From contig JAEYVN010000193.1 in NCBI GenBank assembly GCA_023431725.1, forward strand, positions 1 through 7,612: 7,612 nt of DNA. The letters are read 5' to 3'. The position numbers and the translations under genes were made by a program. This document shows positions 1 through 6,540 of this stretch, in pieces. This DNA is from Pseudomonadota bacterium. GTDB lineage: Bacteria > Pseudomonadota > Alphaproteobacteria > Rhizobiales > Xanthobacteraceae. The notes under the pieces are model-generated. The model had not been told where the DNA came from. It did no database searches and saw nothing but the letters and a program-made list of their open reading frames with translations. Position 1 is the stretch's first letter, and each line of letters opens with the position of its first letter.

Positions 1-389
1 ATCCCGCAATTCGCGACTTTATCGGCCTGTCCGAGAACTCCTGGGACTTCACAAAGCCCGATAGCATCTCCGGTTTCGGTCCACTTTTGCCGATCGATGA
101 CGTCAAAAAATTGCTGGCAAACATCATCCGTGACGATGAGGTCGCCGACAAAAAGCTCGCCGCCACGGCGCCGCAACAGTCTGACGTCAGTGATCATGGC
201 CAGGCAGCATCATCCCAAGCTGCTGAATTGGAAGACGATTCAGGTCCGGTTGAAACGGTCGCTCCGGAACAACCTGACAGCGAATCGCGTTGCACAAAAA
301 TTGAGGTTGCGACGCAACATGAAAAGGCGGGCCGTGAGCCTGCGGCACCCCTAACGGGACGACGCCACGGCGGAGCACTTCCGACCTAA
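1..389 (+). CDS. DUF3306-type formate dehydrogenase accessory protein, C-terminal part
   Basis: An open frame enters from the left edge (first full codon at 3) and ends with TAA at 387-389, giving 128 visible residues. The start lies outside the window; the in-frame TTG at 87 is internal. The visible part begins AIRDFIGLSENSWDF and continues to a GFGPL motif. I recognise this as the conserved core of DUF3306 proteins, which sit beside DUF3305 and torD in alphaproteobacterial formate dehydrogenase clusters. After the core there is a helical charged stretch (DDVKKLLANIIRDDE), a low-complexity acidic Ala/Glu/Pro region and a basic tail ending RRHGGALPT, so the C-terminus looks intact. The biochemical function of the family is not established as far as I know; a role in assembling or supporting the dehydrogenase is inferred from its neighbours. 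It is probably the gene just upstream of torD in the same cluster. Confidence 0.7.
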   Translation, partial: PAIRDFIGLSENSWDFTKPDSISGFGPLLPIDDVKKLLANIIRDDEVADKKLAATAPQQSDVSDHGQAASSQAAELEDDSGPVETVAPEQPDSESRCTKIEVATQHEKAGREPAAPLTGRRHGGALPT

Positions 390-440
390 TCCTTTGGTCG
401 GATGCGCAAATCTGCGCCCAATAGCTTCGGACTATTGACC
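380..440 (+). promoter_or_regulatory. tandem hairpins in the leader before torD
   Basis: Three inverted repeats lie almost end to end. TCCGACC (380-386) pairs with GGTCGGA (396-402) across the DUF3306 stop codon. GCGCA (404-408) pairs with TGCGC (413-417) around a 4-nt loop. CAATAGC (419-425) pairs with GCTATTG-like GACTATTG (430-437) around a TTCG tetraloop, with one bulged A at 431. GGTC (396-399) can instead pair with GACC (437-440), enclosing the second and third hairpins. No T-run follows, so this is not a standard intrinsic terminator. It could be an mRNA processing or stability element, a leader controlling the downstream genes, or chance. A TTGACC (435-440) with CATTGT 17 bp downstream (458-463) is a weak sigma70-like pair. 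The rest of 390-510 shows no clear FNR/FixK box or strong ribosome binding site. Confidence 0.35.
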
Positions 441-510
441 ACTTCCAATCTAGGGGGCATTGTTTTGAAGGCTTCTTATGTGAGCTGCTGCTTATTTTCT
501 TGGCATTGAG

Positions 511-1284
511 ATGCGCGATTTTGGTCTTGAGGAAGCAATAAAGGCCGCTGGCGGAATCACTGAGCTGGCGCGTCGTATAGGTATTTCTCAACCGTCAGTT
601 TCGAACTGGGACAGGGTTCCGGTAGAGCGCGTGCTTGCCGTGGAGGCGGCGACGAACGTCGGCCGGGCTGTGTTAAGGCCCGATCTTTTTGGCGGCGAAG
701 GCCCGGTCGAGGTCGACGATGTCGCCACGGCGCGTGCGCAGGAATATGCGCTGCTCTCCGCATTGTTGTCCCGTGCCCCGGATGCCCCGCTGTTGAAGAC
801 CGTGCAGCGGCTGAAGGGCGATGCGACGCCCTTGGGTCTTGCGCATATCGAACTTGCCGATGCGGCATCGAAGATCAGCGTTGAGAAAGTCGAACGAGAA
901 TATTTCAACCTCTTTATCGGCCTCGGCCGTGGCGAACTTCTTCCTTACGGTTCCTATTATCTGACGGGCTTTCTGCACGAACGCCCGCTCGCGCGTCTGC
1001 GCGAGGATCTCGTGGCGCTCGGTCTCGAGCGCAGCGAAGGCAATTTCGAGCCGGAAGATCACGCCGCGATCCTATGCGAGATCATGTCGGGTCTTGCAGG
1101 CGGCCGCTTTCCGGCACCGGTCGGAGCAGACCAGATGATTTTCGAAAAGCATGTTGCGCCGAGGATCGGCCGTTTCTTTGCCGATCTCGAGAACGCGCAA
1201 GAAGCGAACTTCTACCGGCGAGTCGGAACGCTCGGCCGGTTGTTCATCGAAATCGAAACGCAATCCTTCGCGCTGCCGGCGTGA
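511..1284 (+). CDS. TorD-family chaperone with N-terminal helix-turn-helix
   Basis: This 257-residue protein has two parts. Residues 5-60 form a Cro/YdaS-like helix-turn-helix: the core ITELARRIGISQPSVSNWDR (16-35) is followed by VPVERVLAVEAAT and LRPDLF, the usual tail of such DNA-binding domains. Residues about 72-257 are a TorD/DmsD-type all-helical chaperone domain, shown by EREYFNLFIG (128-137), LLPYGSYYLTGFLHERPL (143-160) and EPEDHAAILCE (180-190). TorD-family proteins bind the Tat signal peptide of a molybdoenzyme and hold it until cofactor insertion is complete; the partner here is almost certainly FdhA, 256 bp downstream. ATG at 511 is chosen because the HTH begins right after it; the ribosome binding site is weak. 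I have the impression that this HTH-TorD arrangement recurs in related bacteria, so it is unlikely to be an assembly artefact. Whether the HTH binds DNA is unknown. The next gene starts 34 bp after the stop. Confidence 0.9.
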   Translation: MRDFGLEEAIKAAGGITELARRIGISQPSVSNWDRVPVERVLAVEAATNVGRAVLRPDLFGGEGPVEVDDVATARAQEYALLSALLSRAPDAPLLKTVQRLKGDATPLGLAHIELADAASKISVEKVEREYFNLFIGLGRGELLPYGSYYLTGFLHERPLARLREDLVALGLERSEGNFEPEDHAAILCEIMSGLAGGRFPAPVGADQMIFEKHVAPRIGRFFADLENAQEANFYRRVGTLGRLFIEIETQSFALPA

Positions 1285-1318
1285 GCGCGAAGCACAGACG
1301 ATAAACAAGGAGACGGCG

Positions 1319-1528
1319 ATGAAACGTGACAGCAAAGCGGCCATTGGACGTCGCGATGTCCTGCGCGTCCTTGGTGCCAGTGCCGGCGCTGCCGTAACAG
1401 CCGCGGCTCCGCTTGCAACGCCCGCGCTTGCGGACAGCGAAAACAATGATGAGAAGCGGAAGGCGCGCTACCAGGCGAATTCAGCCGAGGTGCAGACCTA
1501 CTACCGCGTCAACCGGTATCCGAGCTGA
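1319..1528 (+). CDS. small twin-arginine protein of formate dehydrogenase operons (FdhX-like)
   Basis: A 69-residue protein starts at ATG 1319, supported by the ribosome binding site AAGGAGA at 1307-1313. The frame is open further upstream, but only over the torD gene. It has a twin-arginine signal: GRRDVLRVLGA with Arg11-Arg12, an Ala-rich hydrophobic stretch (18-36) and a PALA-DS cleavage site after residue 38. About 31 residues remain, mostly charged, ending EVQTYYRVNRYPS. Size, position just before fdhA and the tail match the 'formate dehydrogenase region TAT target' family (TIGR02811 as I recall it). Its molecular role is not established to my knowledge. Having its own Tat signal, it could travel separately from FdhA-FdhB, or it may act on Tat targeting. 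It is translated in tight register with fdhA: its stop codon overlaps the fdhA ribosome binding site. Confidence 0.88.
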   Translation: MKRDSKAAIGRRDVLRVLGASAGAAVTAAAPLATPALADSENNDEKRKARYQANSAEVQTYYRVNRYPS

Positions 1529-1533
1529 GGAGG
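1527..1533 (+). promoter_or_regulatory. ribosome binding site that fixes the GTG start of fdhA
   Basis: GAGGAGG lies 7 nt before GTG 1541 and overlaps the TGA stop (1526-1528) of the small Tat gene. It is the only good Shine-Dalgarno sequence near the beginning of fdhA, so GTG 1541 is preferred. The overlap predicts that fdhA translation is coupled to the preceding gene. Confidence 0.8.
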
Positions 1534-1540
1534 CATAGCC

Positions 1541-4513
1541 GTGCTGATCAGAAGAACAGAACGCGAGGCACGTCGCGGTCAACTCGCCGCCTCGCTCGGC
1601 AATCAAGCCGCTGGCGGTCTTGATCGCCGTACATTCCTGCGCCGCTCCGGTCTTGTCGCCGGTGGTCTGGCGATGGTCGGTGCACTGCCGCTGGCCGGCA
1701 TGCGCAAGGCCGAAGCAGCCGGCACGATGCCGACTGGCGCGGGCGTCACCGTCCGCAAGAACATCTGCACGCATTGCTCCGTCGGCTGCACCGTGATCGG
1801 TGAAGTCCAGAACGGCGTGTGGGTCGGTCAGGAGCCGGGGTGGGATTCGCCGATCAACCGCGGTTCGCATTGCGCCAAGGGCGCGTCGGTGCGCGAACTC
1901 GTGCACGGCGATCGTCGCCTGAAATATCCGATGAAGCTGGTGAACGGGCAGTGGACCCGGATTTCCTGGGACGCGGCGATCAACGAGATCGGCGACAAGC
2001 TGACGGAGATCCGCGGCAAGTCCGGACCGGATTCGGTCTATTGGCTGGGGTCGGCGAAATTCTCCAACGAAGGTGCTTATCTCAATCGCAAGTTCGCGGC
2101 GTTCTGGGGGACGAACAACTCAGACCATCAGGCGCGTATCTGCCATTCTACGACCGTTGCCGGCGTGGCCAATACCTGGGGCTACGGCGCAATGACCAAC
2201 AGCTACAACGACATCCGCAACTCGAAGACGCTGGTCTTCCTCGGCGGCAATCCGGCCGAAGCGCATCCGGTGTCGCTGCAGCATCTCCTTGAAGGCAAAG
2301 AACTAAATCGCGCGAACTTCATCGTCATCGATCCGCGCATGACGCGCACGGCGGCGCATGCGACCGAATATGTGCGCATCCGGCCCGGCACCGATATTCC
2401 GGTGATCTGGGGCATGCTCTGGCACATTTTCGAGAATGGCTGGGAAGACAAGCAGTTTATCCAGCAGCGCGTCTACGGCATGGACGACGTCCGCAAAGAG
2501 GTCGCGAAGTGGACGCCCGAAGAGGTTGAACGCGTCTCCGGCGTGCCGGGTGCCCAGCTCAAGCGCGTTGCGGAGATGTTCGCCAAGCAGCGTCCTGCCA
2601 CGATGATCTGGGCGATGGGCCAGACGCAGCATACTGTCGGCACGGCGAATGTTCGCGCGAGCTGCGTGCTCTTGCTGGCCACCGGCAATGTCGGCGGCTT
2701 CGGCAATGGCGCCAACATCTTCCGCGGCCATTGCAACGTGCAGGGCGCGACCGACCTTGGCCTCGATATCACGACGCTGCCGCTCTATTACGGCCTTGCT
2801 GAAGGTGCATGGCGTCACTGGTCCCGCGTCTGGGAAGTAGATTATTCCTGGTTCGAAGGTCGTTTTGACACCGTCACCGGCCCCGATGGAAAGCCGGTTA
2901 AGATGATCAACGCGCCGGGCATTCCCTCGACGCGCTGGTTCGATGCGGCGATGCTGCCGAAAGATCAGGTCTCACAGAAAGACAATGTGAAGGCGATGAT
3001 CGTGTTCGGCCATGGCGGCAACACCATCACCCGTATGCCGGAAGCCGCCAAGGGGATCGAGTCGCTCGATCTTCTGGTCGTGGCCGATCCGCATCCGACC
3101 ACTTGGGCTGCGCTCTCGGAGCGCAAGAACGGCACGTATCTATTGCCGATCTGCACACAGTTCGAATGCTCCGGCTCCCGCACGGCCTCGAACCGCTCGA
3201 TCCAGTGGGGCGAACAGATCGTCAAGCCGATCTTCGAATCGAAGAACGACTATGAGGTGATGTATCTCCTCGCCAAGAAGCTCGGGTTTGCCGATCTGAT
3301 GTTCAAGAACATCAAGGTCGAGAACAATCAGCCATCACCCGAGGACATCCTGCGCGAGATCAATCGCGGTGGCTGGTCTACCGGCTATTGCGGTCAGTCG
3401 CCGGAGCGCCTGAAAGCGCATATGGCCAACCAGAAGGACTTCGATCTCGTGACGTTGCGGGCGAAGGACGGTCCGGCCAAGGGCGACTATTACGGTCTGC
3501 CATGGCCGTGCTGGGGCACTCCGGAATTCAAGCATCCGGGCACGCATACGCTCTACAACACGAGTCTCGCCGTGAAGGACGGCGGCGGCACTTTCCGCGC
3601 GCGCTTCGGTGTCGAGCGCGTCGTCAAGACGAAGGTGATGGAGAACGGGCAGGAGGTCGAACGCGAGCAGAAGTTCAACCTGTTGTCGGAAGGCTCCTGG
3701 TCCAAGGATTCCGAGATCCAGGACGGCTATCCGGAATTCACGCTTGGCGTTCTGAAGAAGCTCGGCTGGGACAAGGATCTCACCGAAGCCGAATTGGCGG
3801 TTATTCAGAAGGTCAACCCCGCCAATCCCGACGCCGTCGCCTGGTCGACCGATCTGTCAGGCGGCATCCAGCGCGTCGCGATCAATCATGGCTGCATCCC
3901 GTACGGCAACGGCAAGGCGCGGGCGAATGCCTTCGGTCTGCCGGATGCCATCCCGGTGCATCGTGAGCCGATCTATTCGCCGCGTCCCGATCTCGTGGCG
4001 AAATATCCGACGCTGCCGAATGCTCGGCAATTCCGTCTGCCGAATATCGGCTTCGATGTTCAGAAGGCCGCGGTGGAGAAGGGCATTGCCAAGCAGTTCC
4101 CGATCGTCATGACCTCCGGCCGTCTCGTCGAATATGAGGGCGGCGGCGAAGAGACGCGCTCCAACAAGTGGCTTGCCGAACTGCAGCAGGACATGTTCGT
4201 CGAGATCAATCCTGCAGACGCGGCCGAGCGTGGAATCAAGGACGGTGGTTGGGTCTGGATCACCGGTCCGGAAAATAACTCGCGTGCTCGCATGAAGGCG
4301 CTCGTCACTGAACGCGTCGGCAAGGGCGTGGCCTGGTGCCCGTTCCACTTCGCCGGCTGGTTCCAGGGTGTCGATCAGCGCGGCAATTATCCGAAGGGAT
4401 CGGATCCGATCGTATTGGGCGAAAGCGTGAATACGGTCACGACCTACGGTTATGACCCGGTGACTGGCATGCAGGAACCGAAAGCAACCCTCTGTCAGAT
4501 CCGCGCGGCGTAA
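1541..4513 (+). CDS. fdhA: formate dehydrogenase catalytic (alpha) subunit, Mo/W-bis-MGD, Cys type
   Basis: The 990-residue product oxidises formate to CO2 at a bis-molybdopterin-guanine-dinucleotide molybdenum (or tungsten) centre and passes electrons to FdhB. An N-terminal twin-arginine signal (DRRTFLRRSGL, Arg29-Arg30, then a hydrophobic stretch to AEAAG near 60) marks it for Tat export. Cys76, Cys79, Cys83 and Cys111 bind the proximal [4Fe-4S] cluster, and Lys113 matches the electron-relay lysine of E. coli FdhH. The active site is ARICHS: Cys201 (TGC at 2141-2143) and His202 take the place of Sec196-His197 in E. coli FdnG, so no selenocysteine insertion is needed. Arg395 in FRGHCNVQGATD corresponds to the catalytic arginine of the family. 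The C-terminal dinucleotide-binding domain runs from about 850 to 985. The length matches FdnG/FdoG (about 1015). No frameshift or internal stop is seen. Whether Mo or W is used cannot be told from the sequence. Confidence 0.97.
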   Translation: MLIRRTEREARRGQLAASLGNQAAGGLDRRTFLRRSGLVAGGLAMVGALPLAGMRKAEAAGTMPTGAGVTVRKNICTHCSVGCTVIGEVQNGVWVGQEPGWDSPINRGSHCAKGASVRELVHGDRRLKYPMKLVNGQWTRISWDAAINEIGDKLTEIRGKSGPDSVYWLGSAKFSNEGAYLNRKFAAFWGTNNSDHQARICHSTTVAGVANTWGYGAMTNSYNDIRNSKTLVFLGGNPAEAHPVSLQHLLEGKELNRANFIVIDPRMTRTAAHATEYVRIRPGTDIPVIWGMLWHIFENGWEDKQFIQQRVYGMDDVRKEVAKWTPEEVERVSGVPGAQLKRVAEMFAKQRPATMIWAMGQTQHTVGTANVRASCVLLLATGNVGGFGNGANIFRGHCNVQGATDLGLDITTLPLYYGLAEGAWRHWSRVWEVDYSWFEGRFDTVTGPDGKPVKMINAPGIPSTRWFDAAMLPKDQVSQKDNVKAMIVFGHGGNTITRMPEAAKGIESLDLLVVADPHPTTWAALSERKNGTYLLPICTQFECSGSRTASNRSIQWGEQIVKPIFESKNDYEVMYLLAKKLGFADLMFKNIKVENNQPSPEDILREINRGGWSTGYCGQSPERLKAHMANQKDFDLVTLRAKDGPAKGDYYGLPWPCWGTPEFKHPGTHTLYNTSLAVKDGGGTFRARFGVERVVKTKVMENGQEVEREQKFNLLSEGSWSKDSEIQDGYPEFTLGVLKKLGWDKDLTEAELAVIQKVNPANPDAVAWSTDLSGGIQRVAINHGCIPYGNGKARANAFGLPDAIPVHREPIYSPRPDLVAKYPTLPNARQFRLPNIGFDVQKAAVEKGIAKQFPIVMTSGRLVEYEGGGEETRSNKWLAELQQDMFVEINPADAAERGIKDGGWVWITGPENNSRARMKALVTERVGKGVAWCPFHFAGWFQGVDQRGNYPKGSDPIVLGESVNTVTTYGYDPVTGMQEPKATLCQIRAA

Positions 4514-4525
4514 GGAGACGCAACA

Positions 4526-5122
4526 ATGGCTCGTATGAAATTTCTTTGCGACGCCGACCGTTGCATCGAGTGCAACGCTTGCGTCACAGCCTGCAAGAAC
4601 GAAAACGAAGTGCCGTGGGGCATCAATCGCCGGCGTGTCGTCACCATCAATGACGGCAAGCCGGGCGAGCGTTCGGTTTCCATGGCCTGCATGCATTGCA
4701 CCGACGCTCCTTGCGCGTCGGTGTGTCCGGTGAATTGCTTCTACACGACCGCAGATGCGGTGGTGCTCCACTCCAAGGATCTGTGCATCGGCTGCGGCTA
4801 TTGCTTCTACGCCTGTCCGTTCGGCGCGCCGCAATATCCGCGCGTCGGCAACTTCGGTTCGCGCGGCAAGATGGATAAGTGCACCTTCTGCGCCGGCGGG
4901 CCGGAAGCCGATGGTTCGCAAGTCGAGTTCGACAAATATGGTGCGAACCGGCTGGCCGAAGGCAAGTTGCCGCTCTGCGCCGAGATGTGCTCGACCAAGT
5001 CGCTGCTGGCCGGCGATGGCGAGATCATCGCCCAGATCTACAAGGAGCGTGTCGTCAAGCGCGGCTATGGCTCCGGCGCCTGGGGATGGAAGACCGCCTA
5101 CAAGGAAACGATTGCATCTTAA
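4526..5122 (+). CDS. fdhB: formate dehydrogenase iron-sulfur (beta) subunit
   Basis: This 198-residue ferredoxin-like protein carries electrons from FdhA to the cytochrome b. Sixteen cysteines fall in four classic groups that would hold four [4Fe-4S] clusters: 13/16/19/23, 55/58/63/67, 87/90/93/97 and 119/122/151/155. Cys8 and Cys71 are extra. ATG 4526 is supported by AAGGAGA at 4512-4518, which overlaps the fdhA TAA stop, so translation is probably coupled. E. coli FdnH/FdoH are about 300 residues and end in a transmembrane helix; this protein stops at KETIAS after the last cluster domain and has no membrane segment. It has no signal peptide and should be exported as a passenger bound to FdhA. 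The match is to the short FdhB form; the missing anchor may be made good by the longer FdhC. Fifteen-plus conserved ligands make misidentification unlikely. Confidence 0.96.
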   Translation: MARMKFLCDADRCIECNACVTACKNENEVPWGINRRRVVTINDGKPGERSVSMACMHCTDAPCASVCPVNCFYTTADAVVLHSKDLCIGCGYCFYACPFGAPQYPRVGNFGSRGKMDKCTFCAGGPEADGSQVEFDKYGANRLAEGKLPLCAEMCSTKSLLAGDGEIIAQIYKERVVKRGYGSGAWGWKTAYKETIAS

Positions 5123-5184
5123 TTCGTGGCGCGCCCGGATGGCTCTTGCGGGCCGTCCGGTGCGCTGGCCAACACAGACATATC

Positions 5185-5191
5185 AAGGAGG
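5185..5191 (+). promoter_or_regulatory. ribosome binding site that fixes the ATG start of fdhC
   Basis: AAGGAGG sits 6 nt before ATG 5198. The frame is open back to a GTG at 5126, which would add 24 residues, but that GTG has no Shine-Dalgarno sequence and the addition would put a polar stretch before the signal peptide. The ATG at 5198 is therefore preferred, leaving a 75-bp gap after fdhB. Confidence 0.8.
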
Positions 5192-5197
5192 AAGGCA

Positions 5198-6211
5198 ATG
5201 GCCGGTTTCATGAAGACCATTCGCCTGGCGATTGGCGCAATCGCACTGCTGTGCGTCGTTGTGACGGTCGCGCCGGTCAGCGCGCAGGATCGTAATCCCG
5301 ACGGCTCGGTCAATCCCACCGCAAGCTCGGTGAAGGAAGACCAGCTGCTCAAGGAATTGAGGATCATCCGGGGCCGGGGAACCATCCCCGATACAAAATC
5401 CTACAATATCGAGCAGCCGGCCGGTCGCGAATGGCGTGAATTCCATCAGGTCATACTTTACTGGATCGGCGCCATTGCCATCGTCGGCATGCTGGCCCTG
5501 CTGGTCGGATTCTATCTCTTCCGCGGTATGGTCAAGCTGCAGAAGGGCCGCTCGGGCCAAACCGTTGTGCGGTTCAATGCGTTCGAGCGTTTCATTCACT
5601 GGATGACGGCCGCCTGCTTCATCGTGCTGGCGATTTCAGGCCTCAACATTACCTTCGGCAAGGTTTTGCTGTTGCCATTGATGGGAGAGGCGGCCTTCGC
5701 CGGCTGGTCGCAATGGGGCAAATACGCCCATAACTATCTGAGCTTCCCGTTCACGATCGGCGTCGCGGTGATCTTCCTGATGTGGTTCGCCGGCAATCTG
5801 CCGAACCGCGTCGACATCGAATGGCTCAAGCGCGGCGGCGGCATTATCGGCGATGACCATCCGCCCGCCTATCGCTTCAATGCCGGCCAGAAGGGTGTTT
5901 ACTGGATCGTCGTACTTGGCGGCACCGCCGCTGCGATCAGCGGCTATATCCTGATGTTCCCGTTCTATGGCGGCCTGACAATCTCGGGCATGCAGATCGC
6001 CCAGATCGTTCACAGCGTTGTCGGTGTGCTCTTCATCGCCGTGATGCTGGCCCATATCTATATCGGCACGATCGGCATGGAGGGCGCTTTCGAAGCCATG
6101 GGCACGGGTGAGGTCGATGTGAACTGGGCCAAGCAGCACCACAGCCTGTGGCTCGAAGAGGAAAATCGCCGTACGCATGGTGCGGCGCCACGCGCCTCGC
6201 CGGCTGAATGA
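5198..6211 (+). CDS. fdhC: formate dehydrogenase cytochrome b (gamma) subunit with extended N-terminus
   Basis: From ATG 5198 the product is 337 residues. It anchors the dehydrogenase and moves electrons across the membrane to quinone through two b hemes. Residues 1-29 look like a Sec signal peptide (hydrophobic 10-27, VSA-QD cleavage after 29). Residues 30-84 are a polar, probably periplasmic segment. Five membrane helices follow, at about 85-111, 133-154, 180-200, 234-256 and 268-290. The last four match the four helices of E. coli FdnI. Candidate heme ligands are His134 (RFIHW), His178 (KYAHN), His272 and His286; the last two are 14 residues apart, as in FdnI His155/His169. The tail is polar. 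FdnI is only about 217 residues, so the signal peptide, periplasmic segment and first helix are additions, as in the longer FdhC forms of some other bacteria. If the signal is not cleaved it would be a sixth helix. Confidence 0.93.
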   Translation: MAGFMKTIRLAIGAIALLCVVVTVAPVSAQDRNPDGSVNPTASSVKEDQLLKELRIIRGRGTIPDTKSYNIEQPAGREWREFHQVILYWIGAIAIVGMLALLVGFYLFRGMVKLQKGRSGQTVVRFNAFERFIHWMTAACFIVLAISGLNITFGKVLLLPLMGEAAFAGWSQWGKYAHNYLSFPFTIGVAVIFLMWFAGNLPNRVDIEWLKRGGGIIGDDHPPAYRFNAGQKGVYWIVVLGGTAAAISGYILMFPFYGGLTISGMQIAQIVHSVVGVLFIAVMLAHIYIGTIGMEGAFEAMGTGEVDVNWAKQHHSLWLEEENRRTHGAAPRASPAE

Positions 6212-6245
6212 TGCGTCGGCAGAAGGCCGCTATTGGAGATTGTTT

Positions 6246-6413
6246 ATGCGCACGTTTATATTCTCTATCGTCGTTGCCGGGTTGCTCGGTATCGTCTGGG
6301 CGTTCGGCCTGAATTCCTTCCAGCGGAGTGTCGCAAGCGCTGACACCAGCAACAGCGGCTCCGTTCGCCTCGATCAACAAGAAACCGTCAACTATTATGG
6401 CCGCGAGGGCTGA
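6246..6413 (+). CDS. 55-residue single-helix protein at the end of the fdh operon
   Basis: ATG 6246 has a good ribosome binding site (GGAG at 6235-6238, 7 nt spacing) and lies 34 bp after the fdhC stop on the same strand, before the operon terminator. The product begins MRTFIFSIVVAGLLGIVWAF, a basic residue followed by a hydrophobic stretch (4-22): either an uncleaved membrane anchor or a signal peptide with possible cleavage after SVASA (residue 32). The remaining 20-30 residues are polar and end QQETVNYYGREG. The tail resembles that of the small Tat protein upstream: Glu46-x-x-x-Tyr50-Tyr51 here, Glu57-x-x-x-Tyr61-Tyr62 there. I do not recognise a named family. Position, spacing and ribosome binding site argue for a real gene. 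It could be a small accessory subunit or assembly factor of the FdhABC complex, which is inference only. Confidence 0.65.
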   Translation: MRTFIFSIVVAGLLGIVWAFGLNSFQRSVASADTSNSGSVRLDQQETVNYYGREG

Positions 6414-6468
6414 TCGAGGGATATTGCCGGGCGATGCCTGCCCCGACTTTTTTCTGCCGGCTTTAACT

Positions 6469-6504
6469 AAAACGCCTCACGACACTGTCGTCGAGGCGTT
6501 TTTT
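6469..6504 (+). terminator. strong intrinsic terminator of the fdh operon, probably bidirectional
   Basis: AAAACGCCTCACGAC (6469-6483) pairs with GTCGT-c-GAGGCGTTTT (6487-6502), a 15-bp stem with one unpaired C at 6492 and a 3-nt loop ACT, followed by a T-run to 6504. It lies 55 bp after the stop of the last fdh ORF. The A-run on the left arm gives a U-run on the other strand, so it should also stop transcripts of the convergent gene ending at 6541. Confidence 0.93.
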
Positions 6505-6540
6505 GATATCAAAGGCAAAGCGCAAATTGCTGCAAAAAAA

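Noticed and set aside
187..591. 134-codon minus-strand frame across the leader
   Set aside because: It is antisense to the DUF3306 end and the torD start, and its composition is not protein-like.
3857..4921. 354-codon open frame on the minus strand across the fdhA-fdhB junction
   Set aside because: It is antisense to two clear genes with intact motifs, shows no family motif and is explained by GC-rich codon bias on the coding strand.
5126..5197. GTG 5126 as an upstream start for fdhC
   Set aside because: It has no ribosome binding site and would put a polar stretch before the signal peptide; AAGGAGG at 5185-5191 points to ATG 5198.
6428..6451. GGGC/GCCC hairpin followed by a T-run as a first terminator
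   Set aside because: The stem is only 4 bp with a 7-nt loop and a 4-nt gap before the T-run; the 15-bp hairpin just downstream is far stronger.
6502..6513. Perfect 12-bp palindrome TTTGATATCAAA, like an FNR/FixK site
   Set aside because: The half-sites TTGAT and ATCAA abut without the required 4-bp spacer, and the site lies between convergent genes just after a terminator, not in a promoter.
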